18,627 nucleotides of DNA, from positions 1 to 18,627 of the forward strand of contig CAUGGC010000034.1 in NCBI GenBank assembly GCA_959599095.1, in the 5' to 3' direction. This document shows, piece by piece, positions 7,059 through 14,177 of the stretch. Every line of letters begins with the position of its first letter. The stretch's first letter is position 1. Origin of the DNA: an uncultured Collinsella sp. Its GTDB lineage: Bacteria; Actinomycetota; Coriobacteriia; Coriobacteriales; Coriobacteriaceae. The position numbers and the translations under genes are program-made. The notes under the pieces are model-generated. The model did not search any database. It saw only the letters and a list, made by a program, of their open reading frames with translations, and was not told where the DNA came from.

Positions 7059-7481
7059 ATGCCCGATAAAAAGCTGACCGAGGAGTTGCTCAATGAGCTT
7101 CTCGATGCGCCGAACATCGATGGCTATATCAGGGAGCACGACTTTGCCACCCCGTCGCTTTCGGACTACCTGAAGCAGCTACTGCAGGAAAAGGGCTTGG
7201 AGCGCTCGCGCGTGGTTCGTATGGCCGATCTCAATGAGACCTTTGGCTATCAGATCTTTACCGGTGCGCGTCATCCGAGTCGTAATAAGGTGCTGCAGAT
7301 TGCCTTTGCGATGGCGCTGACGCTCAAAGAGACCAACCGTGCGCTGACGGCTGCCGGGGTAAGCGTCCTTAACTGCAAGGACCGCCGCGATGCGATTATC
7401 ATCTTTTGCATCGATCGCGGGTGCAGCCTCCAAAAGGTCAACGAGGAGCTGTATCGCTTTGGCGAGGAGACGGTGAGTTAG
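7059..7481 (+). CDS. XRE-like helix-turn-helix regulator next to a Ser/Thr kinase
   Basis: A 140-residue cytoplasmic protein. The middle (about 34-90) fits a lambda-repressor-like fold: LSDYLKQLLQEKGLERSRVV as helices 1-2, then ADLNETFGYQIFTGARHPSRNKVLQIAFAM. The C-terminus (LNCKDRRDAIIIFCIDRG, VNEELYRFGEE) is a conserved tail I associate with regulators encoded beside Ser/Thr kinases in Firmicutes and Coriobacteria (from memory). GGGAGG nine bases before the ATG fixes the start. The kinase follows after fewer than 100 bp, so the pair is probably a functional unit in which this protein could be a phosphorylation target or DNA-binding output. Confidence 0.7.
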   Translation: MPDKKLTEELLNELLDAPNIDGYIREHDFATPSLSDYLKQLLQEKGLERSRVVRMADLNETFGYQIFTGARHPSRNKVLQIAFAMALTLKETNRALTAAGVSVLNCKDRRDAIIIFCIDRGCSLQKVNEELYRFGEETVS

Positions 7482-7531
7482 CGGCTGATATCTGAGCCGG
7501 CGGAGTTGTCGAACAACGATGCAAACGAACG

Positions 7532-7561
7532 GGGCGCGGATGCCATGGGGTGTCTGCGCCC
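7532..7561 (+). other. hairpin directly before the kinase start
   Basis: GGGCGCGGATGCC (7532-7544) pairs with GGTGTCTGCGCCC (7549-7561) over 13 positions, three of them G-U, around a 4-nt loop. It ends six bases before the ATG at 7568 and buries a possible GTG start at 7550. It may tune kinase translation or act as a partial terminator between the two genes. There is no T-run. Confidence 0.4.
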
Positions 7562-7567
7562 TGCGCT

Positions 7568-8959
7568 ATGATGGAGGCTATGGATACTCAGACCCCAACA
7601 TATTTCGATGACGAGCTGACCGCAGCGCTTGCCGAGCACCTGGTGTCGCTCGATCGCGACGACAGCTATCGCGTGGAGCGTGTACTTAAGCGCTCGTCCG
7701 TTGAAGCAACCGAGCTCGTGTACTTTGAAGGAACCGGCGGTGGCTCGCTCGGCCCCTTTGTCCGCAAACGCATCGATGCTTCGGCTCAAATCGGCGGGGC
7801 ATACGAGCGTCTGTTTGCCGCTCAGCGGGCAGGCAGGCGTTTTGAGGACCTGCCCAGAATCGTCGATTGTCGTCGTGTGGGCGACGAGCTCAACGTGGTT
7901 ATGGAATACATCGAAGGGGAGACACTCGGGGCGCTGGTGGACCGTCTGGGAGCCACCCCCGATTATGCGTGCGAATTGTATCCTGCCCTATGCGATGCCG
8001 TGGGCGAGCTCCACGCCGGTTTTGCAATGGCGGGGGAGACTTCGGCGCCGGTGATCCATCGCGACCTCAAGCCGTCGAATATCATCGTGACAGGTGCCAA
8101 CTATACGCCTGATGACGGCCTGACGTTTTCATCGCTGGTGATTATCGACTTGGGGATCGCGCGCGTATGGCGCGATGGCGCGGATGCCGATACTGTCAAG
8201 TTTGGGACACGGCCCTATGCGCCGCCCGAGCAGTATGGGTTTGGGCAGACGAGTGTGCGAAGCGACGTCTACGCACTTGGCGCCCTGTTGTTCTTCTGCT
8301 TGACGGGAGTCGACCCTAAACCAAGGCTCGACATGCGCGAGCAATGCGAGGCGAGCGGCATTTCCACTCCACTTGCCGATGCCGTCTGCATGTCGATGGC
8401 ACTCGACCCGGCCAAGCGTTTTGCGAGCGCGGAAGCGTTGGGACGGGCGACGCGCGCGGCATACGATCTGAGTCGCCCCGTGCGGCCTCCTGCGCCTGCG
8501 CCTGTCCGTACTCCGGCCTCGGAGGCGGTGTTGACGCCCCAAGGGCTCCAGAACCCTGCAGGGCTTCCTGGGCCTGCCGCCTCCGCTGCATGCGGTCTGC
8601 TCTCTCGCGTTCCGGAGTCTCTGGGGCGCATTTGGAATACGCTCGTCTGCTTTTCGCTGCTTGTGTTCTTTGCCGGAAGTCACTTTGCCGTCTTTCACCC
8701 CACGGGAGCAAACCAAAGCTACCCGACGTGGCTTCTCATAATCGAGTATTTTTTCTTTGTCGATGGCCTTATGGTGCTTATGCATTTTGCGCTGCTCGAT
8801 AAGCGCCGTCTTCGTCGGCGATTCGCACTGCTCGACAGCTATCGCGGCAAGAAACTCGCGAAACTCTGGCTCAAGGCATTGGGTGTGCTGCTCCTATGCA
8901 TGATCGTCATAGTCGCGGTTGACAATGCGACCGGCGTCGTCGATACCTCCGCTACCTAA
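7568..8959 (+). CDS. membrane-anchored eukaryotic-type Ser/Thr protein kinase
   Basis: About 463 residues. The N-terminal kinase domain has a possible ATP lysine in FVRKRID (67-68), hinge EYIEGETL, catalytic loop HRDLKPSN (164-171, Asp166), metal-binding DLG (194-196, in place of DFG), and an activation and P+1 segment GTRPYAPPEQYG. SDVYALG then matches subdomain IX. The usual GxGxxG nucleotide loop is not apparent; the corresponding place has a GTGGG stretch. A Pro/Ala-rich linker follows, then three hydrophobic segments in the last ~110 residues, with no PASTA repeats. Starts at 7550 (GTG), 7568, 7571 or 7580 are all in frame and none has a well-placed ribosome site, so the N-terminus is uncertain. 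It follows the XRE-like gene. Confidence 0.85.
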   Translation: MMEAMDTQTPTYFDDELTAALAEHLVSLDRDDSYRVERVLKRSSVEATELVYFEGTGGGSLGPFVRKRIDASAQIGGAYERLFAAQRAGRRFEDLPRIVDCRRVGDELNVVMEYIEGETLGALVDRLGATPDYACELYPALCDAVGELHAGFAMAGETSAPVIHRDLKPSNIIVTGANYTPDDGLTFSSLVIIDLGIARVWRDGADADTVKFGTRPYAPPEQYGFGQTSVRSDVYALGALLFFCLTGVDPKPRLDMREQCEASGISTPLADAVCMSMALDPAKRFASAEALGRATRAAYDLSRPVRPPAPAPVRTPASEAVLTPQGLQNPAGLPGPAASAACGLLSRVPESLGRIWNTLVCFSLLVFFAGSHFAVFHPTGANQSYPTWLLIIEYFFFVDGLMVLMHFALLDKRRLRRRFALLDSYRGKKLAKLWLKALGVLLLCMIVIVAVDNATGVVDTSAT

Positions 8960-8963
8960 AAGA

Positions 8964-8986
8964 AAAGGGCCCCGTTGGGGCCCTTT
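8964..8986. terminator. bidirectional terminator between converging genes
   Basis: A perfect 10-bp stem AAAGGGCCCC-GTT-GGGGCCCTTT sits between the kinase stop (plus) and the wall-hydrolase stop (minus). The A/T ends give a short U-tract in both directions. Confidence 0.85.
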
Positions 8987-8996
8987 GCAGTTGCAC

Positions 8997-10130
8997 TTAG
9001 ATGCGGTTCATCTGAGCGGCGACTTTGTTGTACCAGTCCTGCCACGTGGGCGGGCAGTACTTTTTGGCCGCAGCCGGGGTAAGGGTGGAGCCGTAGTTGG
9101 CGCCCAGATAGGCAACGTGAGCGGAGATGCCCTCGCTCCAGCTGCCAAAGCTGCGCCAACCGCCGCCACGTGCACTCCAGCCCCAGGCGTTATAAGAATT
9201 GGCGCAATAAGCACCCTTGGTGCTCTCGATGCAGGCGATGGCGGGGGACCAACGGGGGTCGACACCGGTATTCCAAGCGGCGACGGCAAAGTTGTAGCCC
9301 TGGCCTGCCATGGGGGAGCCGGCGAGATAATTGTCGATGCGGCTCGTCCACTCATTAATGAACGAATCGTAATCGGAACTACCGGTATTGGAGTTGTTCA
9401 CCGTGGTGTCGATGGTGGTGTTGGTGTTGGTGGCCTGGCTGCTGGAATTGCTGCCGCTTACGCCCTCGCCCGAGAGCTTCTCGGCGGCAGCGGCCTTATC
9501 GGCCTCAAGCTTGGCAAGCTCGGCGGCATTTTCCTGCTCGGCTTTTGCCTGTGCCTCGCTGCGGAGCTGCTGGGCCTGCGCCAGCGCATCCTCGGCGTTT
9601 TTCTGCTCTGCCTCAAGCTGTGACTTGGCCTGCTGGAGCTCGGCCTTGTTCTGCTCAAGTTCGGTTTGCATGTTATTGAGCTCTTCGATCTCGTCGACGC
9701 TCGAGCTCGTGATCTGGTTGGTGTATTTGCAGGTCGTGATGAACTCACCCAGGCTCTGCGCGTTGACCAGGAAGCTCACGATGGGATTGGTGCCCTTCTG
9801 ATACTTGTACAGATCGCGCATGGCAGAGCTTGCCTTGGCCTGCTGCTCGGGAAGCTTAGCCTCGATTTCCTCGATGCTCGCCTCATTGGAGTCAATCTGC
9901 TTTTGCAGGTCATCGAGTTTGGTGCGGGCGTCGTTGTAGGCGCTCGTGGCGGCTTCGATCTTCTGCTGGGCTGCGGAAAGCTGGTCCTGCGTTGCCTGCG
10001 AGGCGGCATACGCCGCAACGGGGGAGAGCATCGGCGTGGCCGTCAGTGCAACGGCGAGCGCGGCGCTCGTGATGATACGAGCCGGCTTCGACGCAATGAG
10101 CGCTGCGGTGCGATGATTCGAATGCTGCAT
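8997..10130 (-). CDS. secreted coiled-coil cell-wall hydrolase (glucosaminidase/lysozyme-like)
   Basis: A 377-residue exported protein. A signal peptide (about 1-43: basic start, ALAVALTATPML core, AYA-A cleavage region) precedes a long Gln/Glu/Ala coiled coil (about 45-225) like that of PcsB/CwlO-type proteins. A Ser/Asn/Thr linker (226-262) and a C-terminal domain from about 270 follow. That domain has ACIESTKGAYC with a likely catalytic Glu302, NAWGW, SWSEGISAHVAYL and AAKKYCPP, a pattern I know from secreted lysozyme/glucosaminidase-like peptidoglycan hydrolases. The coiled coil may hold the enzyme to a partner such as FtsEX (family inference). Start ATG 10130 is preferred over a TTG five codons earlier because AGAGGG lies just upstream. 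It is a single gene flanked by terminators and a palindrome-rich upstream region. Confidence 0.8.
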   Translation of the reverse strand: MQHSNHRTAALIASKPARIITSAALAVALTATPMLSPVAAYAASQATQDQLSAAQQKIEAATSAYNDARTKLDDLQKQIDSNEASIEEIEAKLPEQQAKASSAMRDLYKYQKGTNPIVSFLVNAQSLGEFITTCKYTNQITSSSVDEIEELNNMQTELEQNKAELQQAKSQLEAEQKNAEDALAQAQQLRSEAQAKAEQENAAELAKLEADKAAAAEKLSGEGVSGSNSSSQATNTNTTIDTTVNNSNTGSSDYDSFINEWTSRIDNYLAGSPMAGQGYNFAVAAWNTGVDPRWSPAIACIESTKGAYCANSYNAWGWSARGGGWRSFGSWSEGISAHVAYLGANYGSTLTPAAAKKYCPPTWQDWYNKVAAQMNRI

Positions 10131-10193
10131 CCAGTCCCTCTGCAATCAATCGTAGGTTATGGTTCGAACGGTATTCTACTACTGCTTTCGACC

Positions 10194-10237
10194 TCAACTT
10201 GAACCTTAAAGGTTCCAAAGGGTCAAGTTGAACTTGA
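10194..10237. promoter_or_regulatory. palindrome cluster, possible operator
   Basis: Contains TCAACTTGA (10194-10202) and a perfect 15-bp palindrome TCAAGTTGAACTTGA (10223-10237). An overlapping longer inverted repeat links 10194-10205 with 10220-10231 (11 of 12). A further related half site, GTTCAACTTTAAC, lies near 10287-10299. The cluster is 64-107 bp upstream of the wall-hydrolase start, where a promoter is expected; a possible minus-strand -10 box TAGAAT lies just downstream. It is probably a transcription-factor site or mRNA-leader structure. The remaining 10131-10364 holds no gene I can support. Confidence 0.4.
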
Positions 10238-10364
10238 GGCTTTGGCTTTGACCTGCAGTTATGATGAATTGTTGAGAAACCATAGAGTTCAACTTTAACG
10301 TTACGGGGGCCTGTTTAAGAGGGGTTTGGGGCTGTAAAAGCTATCTCAACGTGGGGTTTTACAA

Positions 10365-10997
10365 CTACAGCGTGCCCTCCTGGCGAGCCTGCTCAATCTC
10401 TTCGAGCGCCTCGGCGGGGGTGAACGAACAGGTGCCGTCGCCGAGTTTGACTACCTGGATATCGTCGCCGATATGGACCTCTCCGCCCTTTAGTACCACG
10501 CCGAAAACGCCCTCGTGGGGAAAGATGCAGTCGCCGGCTAGATAGTAGATGGCACAGCGTGTGTGGCAGACCTTGCCGATCTGACTGATTTCGACAAGCA
10601 CCTCGCTGCCAAGCTTGAGCTGCGTGCCCAAGGGGAGCGAGAGCAGGTTGATGCCCCGGGTTGTGAAGTTCTCTCCAAAGTCACCCTCGTGTACGTCGAG
10701 CCCGCGTGCCTGCGCCGTCTGGATGGACTCCGCGGCTAAAAAAGAGACCTGGCGGTGCCAATGTCCGGCGTGCGCATCGGTAGCGAGGCCAAATTGCTCG
10801 ATGACGGTGTCGCGTCCATCGGCGACGGGCGACTTGCGAGTGCCTTTGTGCTCCGACGTGTTGATTGAGACGATACGAGCAGGCCCGTTGTAAGCATCGT
10901 TTGCGGTGCGTAGGGGAGCTGCCGTCCGGGCACGATCCGCAAGTTCGCGCTTGGCGGCGTCAATGATGGGGTTGTTGATCGGATGAGCCTGGGGCAC
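10365..10997 (-). CDS. MOSC-domain protein
   Basis: A 210-residue protein with a MOSC domain, a beta-barrel family related to the C-terminus of molybdenum cofactor sulfurase and thought to handle sulfur or bind molybdopterin. Visible conserved pieces are HKGTRK (50-55), HAGHWHRQVS (76-85), EGDFGENFTT, GKVCHTRC (142-148, with two Cys), PHEGVFG and GGEVHIGD. The first ~35 residues are a charged extension. The start is GTG at 10997, with AAAGGTG four bases upstream. No other molybdenum genes are in the window, so the partner and substrate (the family includes N-hydroxylated-base reductases) are unknown. It appears monocistronic. Confidence 0.85.
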   Translation of the reverse strand: MPQAHPINNPIIDAAKRELADRARTAAPLRTANDAYNGPARIVSINTSEHKGTRKSPVADGRDTVIEQFGLATDAHAGHWHRQVSFLAAESIQTAQARGLDVHEGDFGENFTTRGINLLSLPLGTQLKLGSEVLVEISQIGKVCHTRCAIYYLAGDCIFPHEGVFGVVLKGGEVHIGDDIQVVKLGDGTCSFTPAEALEEIEQARQEGTL

Positions 10998-11028
10998 GGT
11001 GCACCTTTCGACGGGGCGGGCAACATGT

Positions 11029-11054
11029 TGAATCCTACAACAATGGTAGGTTCA
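11029..11054. other. stem-loop in the MOSC/ligase intergenic region
   Basis: TGAATCCTAC (11029-11038) pairs with GTAGGTTCA (11046-11054), with one unpaired base, around a 7-nt loop. It lies between the divergent MOSC and D-Asp ligase genes and might be an operator or leader hairpin. No other support was found. Confidence 0.25.
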
Positions 11055-11131
11055 TTGCCCATTGTCATACAACGGTGAGCGCCGCCTTCGTGCTGGACGA
11101 TTGCGTCGATTGCCATAGATACGGTGGAGCT

Positions 11132-11161
11132 TTGGGCGCCGGCGGCTTGGCACGCTAGAAT
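11132..11161 (+). promoter_or_regulatory. candidate promoter of the D-Asp ligase gene
   Basis: TTGGGC (11132-11137) and TAGAAT (11156-11161) are separated by 18 bp, and the ligase ATG is 57 bp further on. A small GCCC/GGGC hairpin lies in the leader. The match to the housekeeping consensus is moderate. Confidence 0.45.
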
Positions 11162-11217
11162 AAATCAGTTGCGCAAAGACCGCCCGTTGTGTGGGCAGTT
11201 CATGATAGGAAGTTTCC

Positions 11218-12474
11218 ATGGCATTGCAATTTACAGAGCGCGAGTTCATTCCCGTGCTGCTCGGTGGCGACATCAACGCCTATTCGGTGGCGCGCGCCTT
11301 CTATGAGGAGTACCAGGTCAAGAGTCTGGTCTTTGGCAAGTACCAGACGGGTCCCGCGTACCGCAGCCAGATTATCGACTACACGCCCAACGTGGATATC
11401 GACACCATGCCCGTGATGCTCAAAACCGTCAACGGCATTGCCCAAGCGCATGCCGACAAGACGATTGTCCTTGTGGGCTGTGGCGACAACTACGTTGCCC
11501 TCGTGGCTCAGGCCAAGGATGCCCATGAGTTGGCGGATAACATCGTCGCTCCCTACGCGCCCTACAGCATGCTCGAGCAGTGCCAGAAGAAGGAGATCTT
11601 CTACGAGCTGTGCGAGAAGCATGGCGTGCCTTATCCGCATACCTTTACCTTCACCATGGCGATGCTGAACGACCAAGGCGAGGCACCTGCCGAGGTGCTC
11701 GACCAGATCGATTTTCCCTACCCGATGATTCTGAAGCCTTCTGACGGCATCATGTGGTGGCAGCACGAGTTCGAGGGCCAGAAGAAGGCCTATGAGATTG
11801 CCGACCGCGCCGAGCTGGAACAGGTCATTCGCGATTCGTATGCCAGCGGCTACACCGACGATCTGATCTTGCAGGATCGCGTGCCCGGCAACGACGAGTA
11901 CATGCGCGTGCTCACCAGCTATTCCGACCGCAACGGCAAGGTGCGCATGATGTGCCTGGGCCATGTGCTGCTCGAGGAGCATCAGCCTCACGGTGTCGGC
12001 AACCACGCCTGTATCATCACCGAGCCCAATGACGAGCTCATGGGCGGCGTGCGCAAGTTGCTCGAGGACCTTCACTTTGTGGGCTATTCCAACTTTGACG
12101 TTAAGTACGACGAGCGCGACGGCTCGTTTAAGTTCTTCGATTTCAACACGCGCCAGGGCCGCAGCAACTACTACGTCACCAACAGCGGCTTTAACGTTGC
12201 CAAGTATGTGGTGGACGAGTATGTGTTCAACCGCCCGTTTGAACCGGAGTTTGTGACGGCTCAGGACGAGGCCCTGTGGATGGTCGTCCCCATGGGCGTC
12301 GTCGACAAGTACGTCAAGGACCCCGAGCTGCGCGCTAAGGTGCATCGCCTGGACAAGGAAGGCAAGGGCGCCGACCCTTCGTTTATGAAGGGCGACTTTG
12401 TCTTTAACCGCTGGCTGCGCATGTGGCACACCAAGCTGCGCCACTTTAAGCTGTTCAAGACGTATTACAAGTAG
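11218..12474 (+). CDS. ATP-grasp carboxylate-amine ligase, probable D-aspartate ligase
   Basis: A 418-residue ATP-grasp enzyme. The N-terminal part (VLLGGDINAYSVARAFYEEY, 13-32) is a pre-ATP-grasp nucleotide-like fold. ILKPSDG with Lys173 is the ATP lysine region, DVK at 294-296 is followed by FDFNTRQGRSNYY (307-319), which carries the metal-binding Asp/Asn. This layout matches the D-aspartate ligase (Aslfm) type of Enterococcus and Lactococcus, which adds beta-linked D-Asp to the stem-peptide diamino acid to start the cross-bridge. The downstream aspartate racemase supports this role strongly. AGGAAG about seven bases before ATG 11218 supports the start. Other ATP-grasp amino-acid ligases are an alternative. 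Confidence 0.78.
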   Translation: MALQFTEREFIPVLLGGDINAYSVARAFYEEYQVKSLVFGKYQTGPAYRSQIIDYTPNVDIDTMPVMLKTVNGIAQAHADKTIVLVGCGDNYVALVAQAKDAHELADNIVAPYAPYSMLEQCQKKEIFYELCEKHGVPYPHTFTFTMAMLNDQGEAPAEVLDQIDFPYPMILKPSDGIMWWQHEFEGQKKAYEIADRAELEQVIRDSYASGYTDDLILQDRVPGNDEYMRVLTSYSDRNGKVRMMCLGHVLLEEHQPHGVGNHACIITEPNDELMGGVRKLLEDLHFVGYSNFDVKYDERDGSFKFFDFNTRQGRSNYYVTNSGFNVAKYVVDEYVFNRPFEPEFVTAQDEALWMVVPMGVVDKYVKDPELRAKVHRLDKEGKGADPSFMKGDFVFNRWLRMWHTKLRHFKLFKTYYK

Positions 12475-12483
12475 ATGAGCGCG

Positions 12484-12513
12484 GCGCCCGTCCGGTTTGC
12501 ATCGGGCGGGCGC
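12484..12513 (+). other. GC-rich stem-loop between ligase and racemase
   Basis: GCGCCCGTCCG (12484-12494) pairs with CGGGCGGGCGC (12503-12513) over 11 positions, one G-U, with an 8-nt loop, starting ten bases after the ligase stop codon. TATGAT (12517-12522) and a 12-bp palindrome GCGCAATTGCGC (12525-12536) follow. It may lower racemase expression or protect the upstream mRNA end; TATGAT could be a -10 box, but no -35 is evident. Confidence 0.45.
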
Positions 12514-12558
12514 GGGTATGATACGCGCAATTGCGCAAGCGTCACCAAGGAGGCGGCG

Positions 12559-13305
12559 ATGGAAAAGCTGGGAGTTATCGGCGGCATGGGCGCCGAGGCC
12601 ACGTCGTATTACTACGACCAGGTGGTGCGTCATACGGCTGCTGCCTGCGATCAGGAACATATCGACATGGTGGTACTCTCCAAGTCGACCATGCCCGACC
12701 GCACGTTGGCCATTAAGACCGGCGAGCATGCCAAGCTGCTGGCGACCATGAAAGAGTGTGCCCAGGCACTCGAGTCGCTGGGCTGTGCGCACATTGCCAT
12801 TCCCTGCAACACGTCACACTACTTCTACGACCAGATCCAGTCGTTTACGAAGGTGCCGATTATCCACATGCCGCGTGAGTCGGTTCGTTATGCCCTTGCG
12901 GGTGCGGTGATGGGGGAGTGCGAGTTCGACCCCAACCTGAGTATGCCGGCAGAGCCGGTGCACAAGATTGGCATCATGGGCACCGACGGAACCGTGGGCG
13001 CGGGCGTCTACGGCCGCGAATGTAAGGCTGCGGGTGTTGAGGTTGTCTATCCCAGCGAGAAACGTCAGAACGATGTGATGTCGCTTATCTACGATGATGT
13101 GAAGGCCGGACGTGAGCCCGATATGGATAAGTTCGACCGCGTGATGTGGGAGTTCGCCCGTAGCGGCTGCGACCGCGTCATTCTGGCCTGCACCGAGCTC
13201 TCGGTGCTGCAAAAGTACCGAGAGATGCCCGAGATCACCCTCGACGCCATGGATGTCCTGGTGCGCGAATCCATCATCCGCAGCGGCGCCCCCTACCGCC
13301 TCTAG
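12559..13305 (+). CDS. aspartate/glutamate racemase family protein, probable aspartate racemase
   Basis: PLP-independent racemase of 248 residues with the two-cysteine active site: Cys83 in IPCNTSH and Cys211 in ILACTELSVL. The N-terminal motif LGVIGGMGAEAT is typical of aspartate racemases rather than MurI glutamate racemases. It would convert L-Asp to the D-Asp used by the ligase encoded just upstream. AAGGAGG six bases before ATG 12559 gives an unambiguous start; a longer in-frame start at 12475 lies inside the stem-loop region and is rejected. The two genes are 84 bp apart and likely co-transcribed. Confidence 0.87.
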   Translation: MEKLGVIGGMGAEATSYYYDQVVRHTAAACDQEHIDMVVLSKSTMPDRTLAIKTGEHAKLLATMKECAQALESLGCAHIAIPCNTSHYFYDQIQSFTKVPIIHMPRESVRYALAGAVMGECEFDPNLSMPAEPVHKIGIMGTDGTVGAGVYGRECKAAGVEVVYPSEKRQNDVMSLIYDDVKAGREPDMDKFDRVMWEFARSGCDRVILACTELSVLQKYREMPEITLDAMDVLVRESIIRSGAPYRL

Positions 13306-13311
13306 CTTCCG

Positions 13312-13333
13312 ACCTGTCAAAAAGGGACAGGTT
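13312..13333 (+). terminator. terminator-like hairpin after the racemase
   Basis: ACCTGTC (13312-13318) pairs with GACAGGT (13326-13332) around a 7-nt loop and is followed by TAATTTT. It begins seven bases past the racemase stop. It could also be a copy of a dispersed intergenic repeat. Confidence 0.55.
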
Positions 13334-13364
13334 AATTTTGGTAGGTTTTATCTGGTGAAACAGT

Positions 13365-13401
13365 AAAGGCCTCGGCTCGTTTGGTGCGAGCCGAGGCCTT
13401 T
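13365..13401. terminator. strong bidirectional terminator
   Basis: A perfect 15-bp stem (13365-13379 with 13387-13401, 7-nt loop) with A/T-rich ends lies between the converging racemase (plus) and ecfT (minus). TTTT follows on the plus strand and TTT on the minus strand. Confidence 0.88.
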
Positions 13402-13430
13402 TGCGTTGGGCTGTTGCTGTCGGTGGTGAA

Positions 13431-14177
13431 CTAGGACAGGAAGCCGATGGCGATGAGGGCGATGCTGACGATGAGCACGGCGATGTCCAGGCCCTTGATG
13501 GGGTAGCGCTTGTACGAGCTGGCGCGCGTACGCAGATAGAAGCCGCGCTGTTCTGCCGCCAAGGCTGTGGCATCGGTCTTGCCCACGCTCGAGATGAGCA
13601 GTGGCACGCAAAGTGGCAGCATGAGCTTAAGCTTCTTGATGGGGTTCTTGGTGTCGTATTCGACGCCGCGTGCGGTCTGCGCCTCCATGATGGCGTTCAT
13701 CTCCTGACCAAACACCGGCACAAAGCGCAGCGCCGTGGTAAAGGTGAAGGCATAGCGATACGGCACGTGCAGCACCTCGACGCAGGCGTTGGCAAGGTCG
13801 TTGAGCTTGGTCACCATGAGCATGAGGATGAGCGGTAACGCCACACCCAGCAGGCGCAGGCAGGCCTTCGATCCTGTGATGAGACCCGTGTCGGTTATAA
13901 AGCTCCACACCACGTTGCCATCGCGCATAAAGGCCAGCTGGAGCACCAGCATGATAAGCGCGAGCGGAATCAGCAACTTGAGCAGCGAGAACAGACGGTC
14001 GACGACGCCGGCATAGGCACCCAGCGCAAGGGTGAGTGCCAAAAAGCCCAGCAGCGCCACGTAGGTGTCGGACAAAAAGATGCCGATGATGATGGCGGCG
14101 GCGAGGCCCAGTTTGACGACGGGGTTCAGGCGATGCAGCAGCGTATCGCCCGGCATGTAGTCGATGACGTTAACCAC
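13431..14177 (-). CDS. ecfT: ECF transporter transmembrane component EcfT
   Basis: The integral membrane coupling subunit of an energy-coupling-factor importer, linking the S component to the ATPases. The 248-residue protein has the family start DTLLHRLNPVVKL, several hydrophobic segments in the N-terminal half, and a cytoplasmic coupling region with FVPVFGQEMNAIMEAQTARG and AEQRGFYLRTR, which carry the two Arg-Gly motifs that touch the ATPases. Start GTG at 14177 is preferred: AAGGAG is ten bases upstream, it overlaps the ATPase stop by 8 bp (translational coupling), and the family N-terminus fits. An ATG at 14210 would add 11 residues. It is the last gene of the operon. Confidence 0.9.
   Translation of the reverse strand: MVNVIDYMPGDTLLHRLNPVVKLGLAAAIIIGIFLSDTYVALLGFLALTLALGAYAGVVDRLFSLLKLLIPLALIMLVLQLAFMRDGNVVWSFITDTGLITGSKACLRLLGVALPLILMLMVTKLNDLANACVEVLHVPYRYAFTFTTALRFVPVFGQEMNAIMEAQTARGVEYDTKNPIKKLKLMLPLCVPLLISSVGKTDATALAAEQRGFYLRTRASSYKRYPIKGLDIAVLIVSIALIAIGFLS

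Noticed and set aside
11200..12792. 530-codon minus-strand open frame opposite the ATP-grasp ligase
   Set aside because: Composition rich in His/Leu/Val/Ala with no domain; the plus-strand genes have motifs and ribosome sites.
13312..13360. Possible copy of a dispersed intergenic repeat
   Set aside because: Only one copy in the window; a simple terminator explains the hairpin.
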